64,000 nucleotides of DNA. It comes from Lophium mytilinum. Taxonomy: Eukaryota; Ascomycota; Dothideomycetes; Mytilinidiales; Mytilinidiaceae. The DNA lies in the NCBI GenBank assembly GCA_010093605.1, contig MU004201.1:259216-323215 (forward strand), written 5' to 3'. Position numbers and translations under genes: made by a program. Of this stretch, positions 49,714 to 61,450 are shown one piece after another. Every line of letters begins with the position of its first letter. Within the stretch, counting starts at the first letter, position 1. The notes under the pieces are model-generated. The model did no database searches, was not told the DNA's origin, and was given only the letters and a program-made list of their open reading frames with translations.

Positions 49714-49934
49714 TATCACGGTGCAATACGGGATCGTGATAGAAAACTAGATAGTATTAAGTATACAACGAAGTAGCTATAAGGAGAGAGAGTAGGGCGC
49801 GGAGCGCCGGCCGAGAGGTAGGCGAGGCTGGCGCTAAGCGAGGTTAGGTGACGGTGGCACGTGATAGAGGCCACGTGACACCGTTGCCTGTGACAGGAAC
49901 GTATCGCGATAAGGGTCGCGTTACGGCCATGACA
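49714..49934 (-). repeat. 5' LTR of A2 (right end)
   Basis: 221 bp, 98.6% identical to 41721-41941 by my count, ending GGCCATGACA before CTAAC. Confidence 0.95.
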
Positions 49935-49939
49935 CTAAC
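49935..49939. repeat. Target-site duplication CTAAC, right of A2
   Basis: Second copy of 41716-41720. Confidence 0.92.
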
Positions 49940-51600
49940 ATTATTAAAGCTAAAGAGGATCGGGACTAGGCCTTTAATAACCGCGATAATGCTATCTAAG
50001 ATAGAGATAACGCTATCTACGCTAGAAACCTTAAGAATAAAATTATATATAAACACGTCGCTAATATAGCAGCGTTTACCGCCTAGATAGATACTATTAA
50101 CGCAATAGCTACTAACTATATTACTAAGCTTAAAGCCTATAGCAAAGCTTTAGCTAAGCGTATTACTAAGCTTAAAGCCTATATTAAGAACGTTAAAAAA
50201 GCTCTTACTACTACTAAAGTCTATATTAACAGCCTCTAGAATACTACTATCTACAGTTCTACTATCCGCGGCCCTATAGCCCGTACTAATAGCCTACCCC
50301 CTAATAAGATTACTACGCAACTCGCCGCTACTATAAGCTATTAATGTAAGCTTATAGCCTATATTATAGCTAAAGAAGGCGCTAAGCTAGAACTACGCCC
50401 TTCTATTCTACCGGGCCGTAATTATTTACGCGGCCGCGACCGCCAGCAACGCGAACCCTCGCCACCCCGCCGCCCTAATAAACAGGACCATGTGCGCTCC
50501 ACCGGGGGCGGCGGCAAACCCCCCTCTAATTCCAGCAACAGTAATAATAATAAGGACTCCCGTAACCGCAATCTAATTTACGCCCCTTAACCGCGCACAC
50601 CGCTTTATATAGGACTAGACGGCGCTTTACTACCTCTATATAATATTAATTATAGAACCCGCGCCGATTAAAATAAAGACAAGACTATACCACACCCCCC
50701 TAAGTATAATAGCGATAAGGCTAAGTATATTACCTAGCGCTACTAGGTTCTTAGCAAGTTTAACTACGGTAGCTGCCTCTATTGCTATAATAAAGGCTTC
50801 CGCCTTTACTTCCTTAGCATATGCCTTACTAGCACCCCCCTTAGTAACTACGTAGCGCGGATAATAGGCTATTAGCCCTTTTACACCCTAGATAAAGCTA
50901 TTAAGTATCTTAACGTTAAAAACCTGCTGCACAACCCTAAAGCTCTTACTTCTTAGCAACTTAACTAGTTAATATAGGGCAATAATAACCTTAATATATT
51001 CTACGCAAAATACTAAGCGCTTATAGTATAACTGCTAAAGCAAGAATACTATTAGAATGTTACCGCGCTTAAGGTAAAGATCCGCCCCGGTATTACTAAG
51101 CCTGCGGGCGTTCTAGGAAAATAATACAAGAAAGAATATAAAGTTATTAACGCTTACTGCACCTAGCTCCTTAATTAGGCTTTAGTAGACTATACCCAGC
51201 CCCGCCGATAATATAATAACTAGCCCGGATAGTATGGCTAGCAGCCTAACTCCTAAACTAATAGCTGCCGCGGTGGCTACCGCGGCAACCGCCTATAGAA
51301 CCCCCCTAACTAGACCCTTATAGGTTAGTTTTAAGCCACCTAGAACTAGGTCTCTTAGAATACTTAAAACTAAGGCTACTAGAACAACTAAAGCTAAGGA
51401 TAAGCCTAGAATATAATAAATGCGCCTAGCTAGAATTGCTAGATGTCCGCACTACAGACACGTAAAGTCACAAACTTCCCTGTTAGCGTTCCCGCTAATT
51501 AGCAGCGCCTAGCTCTAAGCCGTCTTATAGATAACTAAAAGCGTTAGCTTATAAATAAGAACTGTTACTTCTACTACTAACTTGTTAGCTGTACCTCTAC
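49940..51600 (+). pseudogene. gag: Gag remains of family B, part after A2
   Basis: Matches the minus-strand copy from about 12110 down to 10400. A long repetitive charged stretch comes first (about 49940-50400), then an Arg/Gly/Asn-rich linker and a capsid-like segment (about 50730-51200). The palindromic CCGCGG...CCGCGG site lies near 51270. A Cys/His-rich stretch near 51440-51480 may be the knuckle. Confidence 0.65.
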
Positions 51601-52149
51601 TAACTAGCAGTACTCTATAGAGCGTTCTATACTCGCCCTATAAGGCGTTAGCACGTACCCTAATAATATTATAACTCTAGCCCTAGCCCCGTCTATAATA
51701 TACGCCCTGTCTACTTACGCGGCCCTATCTATATACGCTCTATCTACCTACACGCCTACTATGTTTACTCTAGCTCCTACTAAAGTGGGTATTAACACTT
51801 CTATCTTATCTAGAGGCGCCGGAGGACCGTTTATAGGTTACGGCCAACCCTAAAATTAGAGCCAACCCTACTTAGAAAATGCTCGGTCCTAGATTATAGT
51901 CGCGATCTAGGGCGTATTTTTACTTAAGCAGTCTAATACTATAAAAATAAAGAATCCACACAGTTATAGTTAAGAAGGTTAGTTATTCTAGCTGCCTCTC
52001 TTAGTAATAATGTTTAAGCGGGTTAAACTAATAAAAAGACCCTCTATAGCTTTCTAGTACTAGTAAAGATCTAGCGTTTCTATAAAGAACAACTACTAGA
52101 TATAATTAAAGAACACCTTTACAGCGACACTAGAGTAGCTAATAAATTT

Positions 52150-54190
52150 ATAGATACTACTTATGCGCACTAAATAAACTTCCCTACCCGCCCCTTACCT
52201 AAATTACAAATACTTGAATTAGCTAACGGCTCTGCCGTCGCTAAAAAGATTACCCATGAAGCTCTTATTCCCATCGCTATTTAAGGCTATTAGAGCCGCA
52301 AATAGGCCTATATTACCGACCTCGGCGACTATAATATTATCTTAGGCCTCCGCTAGTTCTAGCGCTACAACCCGGCTATTAACTAGGTTACCGGCAAGAT
52401 TAACTTTATAAAAAAGAAATATAATAGGATTTTCTATCCATATTACTGTTACTATATAAACAGCACTAATAGCGCTATTACCTACGTAAAAGGCTTAGCA
52501 CTACCTAATTTTATATATAATTATAATATTATACAGCCTTCTAATTCTATAGACTCTGCGCAATGTATAGGCGTTACAGCCTACCTTACTATGCGCCGTA
52601 TAGCCGCTGTTAAAGAAGACTAACTTAATAATTTACCTTAACACGTCGCAGCCGACCTCGCTAATACCTGCAAGGATTTCCTAACTTGTTCAAATCACCT
52701 CCAGGTCGTAGCTATGCAAACGAGCAACGTACCCGTTTACCTCCGCAAACTAGCTATACGCGATATTAAGAAGTTTATAGAAGTTAAGCAACACTATACT
52801 AAGAAGGAAACGTTTACTTAACTCCCCCCTAGTCTTTATAAATACGTCCGCATCTTTAACTAAGTTAATGTAGACAGCTTACCGCTATACTAACTAGGCA
52901 TAGACTATAAGATTAACTAGGTTAATAGTATTAACCTAAGTAAACTACCTAAAGCCCGCCTGTATTCTATATCTGCTAATAAACTTTATATTATTAAGAA
53001 ATAGCTTAATAATAATCTAGCTAAGGGCTACATTAGACGATTATAATTATAAGTCTCTTTACCTATCCTCCTTATACGCAAGCTAGGGGGCGGTGTCTAG
53101 TTCTGCGTTAACTATAGAGCCGTTAACGCCCTTACCGTTAAAACTTATTATCCTATACCCCTTATATAAGAGATACTTTACTATCTTAGAAAAGCTAAGT
53201 AGTTTACTAAGCTTAACATTATTGCCGCCTTTAATAAAGTCTGTATGGCCCTAGGCTATAAGTATAAAATAGCTTTTGCAATACGCTATAGCGAATACAA
53301 GTCCCTTATTATACCTTTTAGCGTTATAGGAGGACTAGAAACCTTCTAGTCCTTTATTAATTAAATACTGTATAACTTCCTTAATACATTCTATATAGCG
53401 TACCTTAATAATATCCTTATCTATATAGGAGGCTCTAAAGCTAAATATAAAGCTTACGTTATAGCTATACTTAAATAATTAGACGCAGCAGGCTTATATA
53501 TTAACTTATCCAAGTGCGCGTTTAATTAAAAAGAAGTTACCTACTTAGAACTAATAATCTTAACTAACGGAATCCGCATAGATCTAGAGAAAGTTGCCGC
53601 CATCCTTAAATAGAACACTCTAACCTGCATTAAGGACGTCTAAGCCTTTATCGGGCTGTCTAATCTTTACTAGCGATTTATATACGGGTTCTTATATATT
53701 ATTAAACCTCTTACTAATATAATAAAGCTTTAAGAGGGATAGAAAAAAGCCCGCTTCTTATAGATAGAGGCCTATAAAAAGGCCTTCCGCGCGCTTAAGA
53801 AAGCGTTTATAGAAGTACCCGTCCTTATGCACTTCTAATACGGTAAGAAGGTCTTCCTTAAAATAGACGTTTCGGATTACGTAATAGCCGGCGTTATATC
53901 CTAAATTAGACCTAACAGCCTACTATATCTAGTTGCCTTTTTCTCTTCTAAGATGTTACTAGCTAAATGCAACTACGAGATCTATAACAAAGAACTCCTT
54001 GCCGTAGTTATAGCTTTTGAAGAGTAGAGACCCGGGCTCGCGAGCGCTAACTCTAAAGACCTAACCAACATTCTTATAGATTACTATAATCTAGAATAGT
54101 TTATAACTACTAAGAAACTTAATTATTATCTCTTCTTCTTGCAAAGTCTACTCTAGGCAGCATAACGGCTACGGCCTTATCTTTAAAATA
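52150..54190 (+). pseudogene. pol: Pol remains of family B (protease end, RT, RNase H)
   Basis: DYNIILGLR closes the protease near 52330-52360. RT shows FCVNYRAVNALTVK near 53100, KLNIIAAFNKV near 53210, and YLNNILIYIGG, the catalytic region, near 53400. RNase H shows KIDVSDYVIAGVIS near 53860 and CNYEIYNKELLAVVIAFEEW near 53970. The sequence then ends; integrase is not present. Confidence 0.82.
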
Positions 54191-54562
54191 TAATTAAGGT
54201 TATCCTCTCCTACTCTCTCTCCCCCCTTAGTAGACGTAATTCTTACTCCTATAACTATCCCGCCCTCTACTACTATATAAATGGCGACCAGCACAGGACT
54301 TTAACAGTAATAGCCTCGTCCTTAGAAAAAGCAACTAGCTAAGTTTCTTATCTCCTTCTAAGTCTATAATAGAGACGTCTATCTATCTTTCCTAGTATTA
54401 GTTGTAAAGCAGTCTACGAATTAGCGGCAGTAGTGGCCTATTATTAGTTTAGCATTACTAGTCAGCCCGCAGCCTCTGCAGCCTGTTATTAGTCTTTCTA
54501 GTTTATATTAGCTATTATATTCTACATTAGCCGCCCCATACAGTTACAGCCTTACTATCTAG

Positions 54563-54695
54563 AATTAGTCCTGCCGTTTAGCTATAGTCTTTCCATTCTA
54601 CTACAGTCTTTCCATTCTACTACAGTCTTTCTATTCTACTACAGTCTTTCTATTCTACTACAGTCTTTCCATTCTACTACAGTCCTGCTATTTAG
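54563..54695. repeat. 19-bp minisatellite, about 6-7 units
   Basis: Units resembling CTACAGTCTTTCCATTCTA at 54582, 54601, 54620, 54639 and 54658 are nearly identical; diverged units lie on either side (54563, 54677). A looser form of the same motif is in the leader of H2 near 62573-62630. Confidence 0.9.
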
Positions 54696-54719
54696 CCGCG
54701 GCCTCCCTGTTTGCATAGC

Positions 54720-55440
54720 GGCCTATAGCTGTGTTATCTTCGGGGCATCTAGGGGACCCTAAGAATTGCCAAGAAGGTTATTTACTTTTAAGGCTGCCCG
54801 CAGGCCTGTGCTTTCCTTAGTATTGGAACTATTAGCCGCACTCAGCAAAGCGGCTAAAGCGGCCGAAGCTAGGATACCGCTATTAGGCCCAGAATCAGCA
54901 CCGGCCATTATACAGAGACCTCCTGGCCAGTAGGATGGCTGCCCGGCAGCTAAGAGGCGACTATTACGGGCATCAGGCCCACCATCGGATGCAGTACCGA
55001 TGGCCTTAGGAACGCCGGAGTCGACAGAGCGAGCGCCTATAGGGGGTGCGACTCGTAAGAACGGCCACGCGGAGGCCCCGGCTAAGGGAAGAAACGAAGT
55101 GGCGGTTACCACGGGCGCAGGCAGATGATATATTTAAGGAAGCGTTCCCTTAGGTCGGAAAGAAGACTTAGCAGCTCCTATCAGCCGTCTACTTGTTATC
55201 ATTCCTGACTACTTCTATTATTATCTCAGCCATCCGCGGATTCCTGGTCGCCCTCGCACCTATCGATAGAATGGCGGACTTTACTACCTTTCCGCACCTA
55301 GCGGCAGTAGACGGAGACAGCATTTTAACCTCTCGCCCGCTAGGTGAACACCATGAGGACCTTGCTCCTAAAGGGCAGGCCCGCGCGGAGCCTACTTAAG
55401 AATAGAGCACTAATCCTCCTCTATCTAACGCGATCATGAA
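54720..55440 (+). other. 5' leader or N-terminal coding region of H1
   Basis: GC-rich sequence between the minisatellite and Gag. A plus-strand frame gives an Ala-rich helical stretch (ALSKAAKAAEARIPLLGP, near 54850), but I cannot assign it. It may be the start of Gag or untranslated. Confidence 0.4.
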
Positions 55441-57030
55441 CCCGGCGTCCGAATCTTGTTTCTAGGGGCTAGGTATACCTTAGGCCACAGGTGCGCCCAT
55501 GCCAACGGTACACCCGCAGGAAATCCGCATCATCCATCCGCTGCCTGGGCTTAGATCTCTAGAGTCCCCTCAGTTCACGGGCGTTAATGTTACTTAGTTC
55601 CTCCGTGACTTTAAAGACATGTGCTCTCGCTATTACGTTACAAGCGGTGATAATAAGATTAAGAAGATACTGGAATACTATAGCGAGCACATCAGGGAAT
55701 GGCTTTAGACGACCCCGGAAATCACTTTGCCCTTCGCTGGTTGGACGGGCGTTGTACGCATGATAAAGAAGGAATTCCGTTTATAGAATAGCCACGCCAG
55801 GGTCGCTAAACTAGAGTTCCTGGAGGAATATGTGAAGGTGGCAAAGGCAAAACACGAGTCTGGGGAGATGTTTGATATTAAGCAGTACTGCCGCGAGTTC
55901 ACTACCATCTCTTAGTACGCTGTTACTGCCGGAAACCTAATAGACTATAAGCGCGGATATAAGTTTATTATGGGGCTCCTAAAGAAGTATCGCATGAAGG
56001 CCATAAGCAGGGCAAACGCTCTTGCTAATGACAGGACGACCTTCCACTTTAAGAAGCTGCGCCGTGCGGTCCTGGAAAGCTATCACGCTCTTCGGGGCGC
56101 TAAGCAGGTGGGAGAAACGGATACGGACAGCGTCGCCCTGTTAGTGTCAGCATTTCAAGGAGAGCAGCTACCTGCCACCTTGGCATCACCAGCATCCGGC
56201 CAAGCGTCCTACGGAGGTGGCTATCATGCGCAGGAACCAGCAGCGGCAGCATCTACGGCGCCCATTGCGGTGCCAACCATCCGTTAACCAGCTCTATTAA
56301 CGGATACGAACATAGATATGATCACGGAACAGCTTCGAGGGCTAAAGCTCAACGCGGTAGAACTTACTAATTACATTTCCAAGTACCCGATGATTGATTA
56401 GGCCTTCCGGAACCCCACTAATCTGCTCCGTGCCGGAAACGCTGCTGCCGTTTAAGTCGTTCCAGCAGCACGCGCTATGCCAGCTCGGGAATCTACTGCA
56501 CCGCTAACGCGTCCTCCTTAGCAGTACGGTAGCTATAGCGGAGGTGCCGCCGCACAGAGACCTGGAGTAATGGAATGCTTCGGATACGGAGAAGTAGGCT
56601 ACGTCTGGGGACGCTGTCCGCAGATTGAGCGCCTTGTGGAATTCAACCTGGTGCACTTGGATGGCTATCGCCTAGTTCCTGGAAGGAAGGGCCATCCTGT
56701 TAGCGACTTTGAATGAATGCTGGAACGTAATCGCGTATAATATGTTAAGGACATGATTATTAGGAACCGTGGCGATCTAGAAAAGCCAGCACCTTCCTCT
56801 ACCGCTGCTCCTACAGCCACGGGAGGCCAGGTCACCGCAGTTAGTGTAGGCTTCCAAGAGGCCTACGCGGAGGATGGAGAGGAAGAAGAATTAGGCCAGA
56901 ACTGGGAAGATGAATTTGGCGTGCAGGACCTTTTAGTTGACTACAGCGTCAGCGCAGTAGCCAACAACACTAGAGGAAAGGCCCCCGTGCGTGCTCCTGT
57001 GCAGGGAGGGTCGAGAGTATAGAAACTAAC
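55440..57030 (+). pseudogene. gag: Gag remains of H1
   Basis: IHPLPGLRSLESPQFTGVNV near 55530 opens a retrotransposon Gag-type capsid domain. EFLEEYVKVAKAKHESGEMF and YCREFTTIS follow at about 55810-55910, with KRGYKFIMGLLKKYRMKAI near 55950. A zinc-knuckle-like block (CFGYGEVGYVWGRC) is near 56578-56620, and an acidic tail near 56870-56930. Family typical of the fungal Gypsy Gag whose N-terminal part senses a target tract; function inferred from position. Confidence 0.75.
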
Positions 57031-57589
57031 AAACGGTCCGCAAAAGGCGACTGTAAGGACCTCTAGGCCTGGAGATTACGCGATGCTAGGACGGGCCCTT
57101 AAGGAACAGGACGGTGAACGTTCTCAAATAATGGACTACAAGGCTGGGCCCCAACAGGGTGATGGAGGTTAGCCCCGTCCGCCGCGAGTGAAGCCCGTAC
57201 GAATAATGGACCTTCTAAGGCAGAAGGCCGCCCTAATGACGGGAATCGTGGAGAACATGATAACGGCCACGGTGGAGATGTTAATTGCCGATATGCTCGT
57301 GCATATGCCTAATGCTGCAAAGCTATTCTTTAAGCCGCTAAGCCCTAATCTGGCGGAACCTATACAATAAGAACAGCAACAAATGATCTAGCAGCAGCTA
57401 TCGCAGCCACGATTTGGGCCCGGAATACGTACTATTGGCGAAGTGGCATCTATTAATGCTCGATACTTCCCCGCCGCGGATATAGCTGGAATGAATGCCA
57501 GCGAGATACTGTGTATAGAAACAGATGCAGGCTTTACTAGGTATTGTAGGCCGTGCCCGCAAGCATAAATTACTATCGGAAAGGGACGG

Positions 57590-57850
57590 TTAAGCGCGTT
57601 AGTTGATTCTGGAGCAGAAATGAACATCATTTAGGAAAATGGGGCCCGAAGAATAGGCCTACCGATTGACAGTCTTCCAGGGGAAATGGCTAGAGGAGTG
57701 ATGACGGCCGCAAACGGTACGACTACCGGCTTCTCTGGCGTCATACGCCGTGCCGACGTTAGTATTAGTGGCGTCACTACTCCAACTAACTTTGTAGTGG
57801 TTTAAGATATAAACTACGACGTAATTCTCGGCGAGCCGTGGTTATGTTAG
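57590..57850 (+). pseudogene. Aspartic protease remains of H1
   Basis: LSALVDSGAEMNII near 57592-57635 is the DSG form of the retroviral-type protease active site. YDVILGEPWL near 57815 is the closing ILG block. Confidence 0.8.
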
Positions 57851-58599
57851 GTTAGCCTGGAAACGAAACGAACGCCAGCAGGAGGAGTGACCTGCCTTAT
57901 TACTGCCCCGAACGGGTCAATCCGCACGAGCTTCACGGCCATTTATAAAGAAGTAGGCTTCCTCCGTCCCGATGAATCTATGGAGGTGGGGGGGACGCGA
58001 TTTAAGAGTATAGGCGCCAGCATTATTAGTGCGGGAAACGCCATGCCGGGGCAATAACCAGTGTTGCTTCGGTAAGTGCTAGTATTCCGGTATTAGATCT
58101 CCCACCGTCCGGGGAGAACCCTATGGAGGCCAGGCACAGCACGGCGGACGTCTTCGGGTGGAGGAAGTTACCGTTGGAAGCTCGACAGCGAGATGTGGAG
58201 AGCGCAAGAAAGAAGACGGATGCTACGCACGTGTTTGTGGCACGAGCAAATGGCTTATGCTATTAATTAATAAGGGAAACAGACCTCTTTAGAATGCAGA
58301 TAGAGATGCGGCAGCAGGACGTTAGACGCCAACAGCTTAACGGTACTGCTAAATATCGACAACGCAGCGCTAACGTTGCTACGCTGTACAAACGAAAAGC
58401 GGACAAGGTGCGGCCAGTTGATTCCTCGGAACAGGATTGCGTGGGTTTAGGGGGAATTAGGGAATGGAAGGAGAGGGCCAAGCAGCGCCAACAGTTGTTG
58501 CTTAATGAATAGCAGGCCGCGGGCCATAACCTACCCACCGGGCGTTTCGACGATGTGCTGGAGGCACGCTATGCGCCGTTTCCCTGTGGAACTCGGCTA

Positions 58600-59950
58600 A
58601 CGGACGAACGCATGAAGAAGCTTCTAGTTGGAACCCACTTGAAGTCTCAGGAACTTAAGCTGCTAAAGGAAATGCTGCACCGATAAGAGGGGGCCCTATT
58701 GTTCGATTTCACAGAGATGGGGCGTGTTCATCCTAACGTCGCGCCGCCACAAAAGATCAGGACTGTCCCTCACAATGCCTGGCAGGCAAAGCCCTTTCCC
58801 GTTCCAAGGAAGCTCCAAGAGACCGTGACGGAAATGGTGAGGGAGAGGCTCGAGAAGGGAACCCTAGAACCGTGTTAAAGCCCGTGTAGGAACCCATGGT
58901 TCCTTATAAAAAAGAAGGATAGGAAGTATCGCCTTATTAACGCGGCAATGAAGATTAATGCTGTTACTATTCGGGACGCCAACTTACCGCCAACTGCGGA
59001 TAAGTACTCTGAGGAGTTTGCATGCTGCAAGGTCCTCTCGCTTATTAATTTCTTCTCCAGCTACGATTAGATACCCCTAGACCCGGAGAGCCGTAATCTT
59101 ACTGCATTTATAACGAGCCTAGGCCTAATGCGTTAGACGACACTACCGCAGGGAGGAACGAACTCAGTCGCGCAGTTCGTGCGCATCATCCTTGAGATTC
59201 TTAGCGATCACGTTCCTACAATTGCGCTACCCTTCCTGGACGACATAGGCGTAAAGGGGCCCAAAACGACTTACGGGAACGAAGAATTAATGCCGGGCAT
59301 CCGGCGCTACGTGATGGAGCACATTCAGAACCTGGACGCCGTCCTGGCTGATCTCGAACGGGCCGGATGCACTATCAGCGGTGCCAAATCCTTCTTCTGC
59401 GTGGAGGAGGTCGTAATCGTCGGGTATAAGTGCAATGGGACGGGAAGGCATCCGAATAACGATAAGGTTGAAAAGATCGTTAATTGGAAGCCGTGCAATT
59501 TAGTGACAGCAGTGCGGGCCTTTCTAGGTATTTGCACGTACTTTCGCATATAGATTAAAGGATACGTAAGCGTTGCTAAGCCCCTCTTTCGGCTGACTAA
59601 AGTAACCGTGAGATTCGTATGGGGACCTAAGCAGGCTAGGGCGATGGAGTCGTTGAAAAGGATGCTAACTTCCGCGCCTGCGCTGGTTAGCCTTGACTTC
59701 AGTGACGGGGCAGGAGAAATCATACTCGCCGTAGATGCTAGCACCGGCGGATAGGGGTGCTGTTTAATGCAGCTTGACGCTGAAGGACGGCAGCACCCTG
59801 TGCGATACAAAAGTGGCATCTAGTTATCGGCGGAACGGAAGTATAATGCTGGGAAACTTAAATGCAGAGCACTACTACTATTACTAAAGAAGCTTCGCCG
59901 ATACCTCTACGGGGCAACATTTACGGTGGAAACGGATGCAAAAACGCTAG
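58600..59950 (+). pseudogene. RT and RNase H remains of H1
   Basis: RT: KKKDRKYRLINAAMKINAVT near 58910, PLDPESRNLTAFIT near 59071, TTLPQGGTNSVAQF near 59139, and ALPFLDDIGVKGP with the FLDD catalytic box near 59225. The RT tail FLGICTYFR is near 59520. RNase H: ILAVDASTGG near 59722, with a downstream core block near 59830-59950. Confidence 0.85.
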
Positions 59951-60399
59951 TGGCTCAACTTAACAGGGCTGCGACGGATCTTCCCGGCTCTTTGATAACA
60001 CGGTGGCTGGCCTAGATACAGCTATGGGACTTCTAGGTTCGTCACGTACCTGGGAAAAGAAACGGCGCTGCAGACAGGCTCTCTTAACGTCCTCCGGATA
60101 ATGATAAGGTCCTGGAGGAACTATATGAGGACATTGATGCATTCATTAATAGTAAGATTGGAGCCGTAAGATTCGACATCTCCCCGGCGGCAGCGGGGCA
60201 TGCAGAGGATGCCACAGAGGAGGTGTATAATGCGCAGCTGGCAGAGGGGTATTTAGAGGAATCGGAGCGTATCGCCGCCTGGCTAACAATAATGCAACGC
60301 CCCGCAGGCATGGATCGAAAGGAATATCGCTCGTTTAAGAAGAACGCCTGCCGATTCGTTGTTCGAGAGCGCTACCTCTTCCGCCGTCAATCTAAAAAC

Positions 60400-61450
60400 G
60401 TGCCTATTCAACGGGTTATTGATGACCCGGAGCTGCGCAAGGAGACCATTAGAAATCTCCATAACGATGGGGCTTATCGCGGGCGAGAAGGGACGTACCA
60501 GCGAATAGCTTACAGATACTGGTGGCTAAACCTCTAGCAGGAAGTCTGCACCTTCGTTACTAGCTGCAAGGAGTGCTAAAGTCGAGCATTAAACCGTACG
60601 CAAGAGGCCTTGCATCCTACTTGGGAGAGTGTGCTGTGGGAACGGGTATTAATTGACATCGTTAAGCTGCCAACCTGCAGAGGTTTCCAATTTATCATCG
60701 TCGCCCGAGAATACGTCTCTGGTTGGGTAGAGGCTCGTGCTCTGCGGAAGGCCGACTTAAAATCTGTTGCAAAATTCCTATACGAGGACGTTATCACGCG
60801 CTACGGTCTAATGGGGAGGCTAAACGTTAATGGTGGAGGAGAAAATATGGGGGAAGTGCTCTAGATGCTCGCACTCTATAGCGTTAAACGCGTCCAGGCC
60901 TCGGCGTATTACCCAGAGGCTTAGAGCCTCATTAAGCGCGGCCATCGCCCTATCCTAGACGCCCTGGTAAAGATGGGAGGAGACTAACCACAGAATCTCT
61001 TCGCCGTACTATGGGCAGACAGAACGACTATGCGCATTAGCACGGGCATAACTCCAGCCAGAATGCTCTTTGGGCAAGAGTATATCCTTCTAATCGACCT
61101 CGCCATCCCAACCTGGCAGGCACTCCCGTGGAATACCGTGCGCACTACTGCGGATCTCCTTGAGCTGCGCGCTCGCCAATTGCAACGTCGCAAGGAGGAC
61201 GTTAAGGAGGCTGTGGCTCGGACTATACGCCACCGTCTGAATAACAAGGAGGAATTTAACGGCCGGAAGCATATACGGGAGGCCGGGTACGCAGCTGGCG
61301 ATATAGTACTTCTCTGGGACAGCGTGCGAGAGAAGGATATAAGTAGAGCTAGGAAGCTAAGCCCCCGATGGCTAGGCCCTTTCCGCGTTTGAGATGGGAC
61401 CGCCATGGGATCCTACCAGCTCGAGGAGCTTGATGGCATAAAGTTCCGCG
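60400..61450 (+). pseudogene. Integrase remains of H1
   Basis: The zinc-binding part (NLHNDGAYRGREGTYQRI, then the Cys pair of TSCKEC) is at about 60450-60580. The core begins LIDIVKLPTCRGFQFIIVAR near 60650. ISTGITPARMLFGQEYIL near 61030, and the module ending RKLSPRWLGPFRV near 61350-61390. No chromodomain is apparent after it. Confidence 0.85.

Larger units (their letters stand above)
41721..49934 (-). mobile_element. A2: young full-length Ty3/Gypsy chromovirus, family A, minus strand
   Basis: The element is 8.2 kb with 221-bp LTRs differing at three positions by my count (all transitions), a 5-bp target duplication, polypurine tract, and all Gypsy parts in order. Base composition is clearly more balanced than in the surrounding B element, and frames stay open over long stretches. 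It is the youngest dated insertion here, yet it is broken, with roughly ten to twenty breaks. Same family as A1. Confidence 0.95.
40771..54190 (+). mobile_element. Family B Ty3/Gypsy, plus strand, split by A2 and lacking its 3' end
   Basis: The element has a 5' LTR, then Gag, which is interrupted at 41720/49940 by A2. Gag continues to about 51600, then protease (about 52150-52430), RT (about 52850-53600) and RNase H (about 53640-54190). Integrase, chromodomain and the 3' LTR are absent; sequence passes into element H1. Its left edge cuts family F RT, so B inserted into F. Heavily AT-biased and broken many times, unlike A2 within it. Confidence 0.85.

Noticed and set aside
54563-54695. CRISPR-like regular repeat
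   Set aside because: Units are directly adjacent with no spacers, and the setting is a fungal retroelement leader; it is a minisatellite.
54759-55112. Minus-strand open frame of 117 codons in the H1 leader
   Set aside because: Low-complexity Ala/Gly/Ser content mirrors an Ala-rich plus-strand stretch; no family recognised on either strand.
59325-59819. Minus-strand open frame of 164 codons
   Set aside because: Antisense shadow of the RT/RNase H of H1, whose plus-strand motifs are clear.
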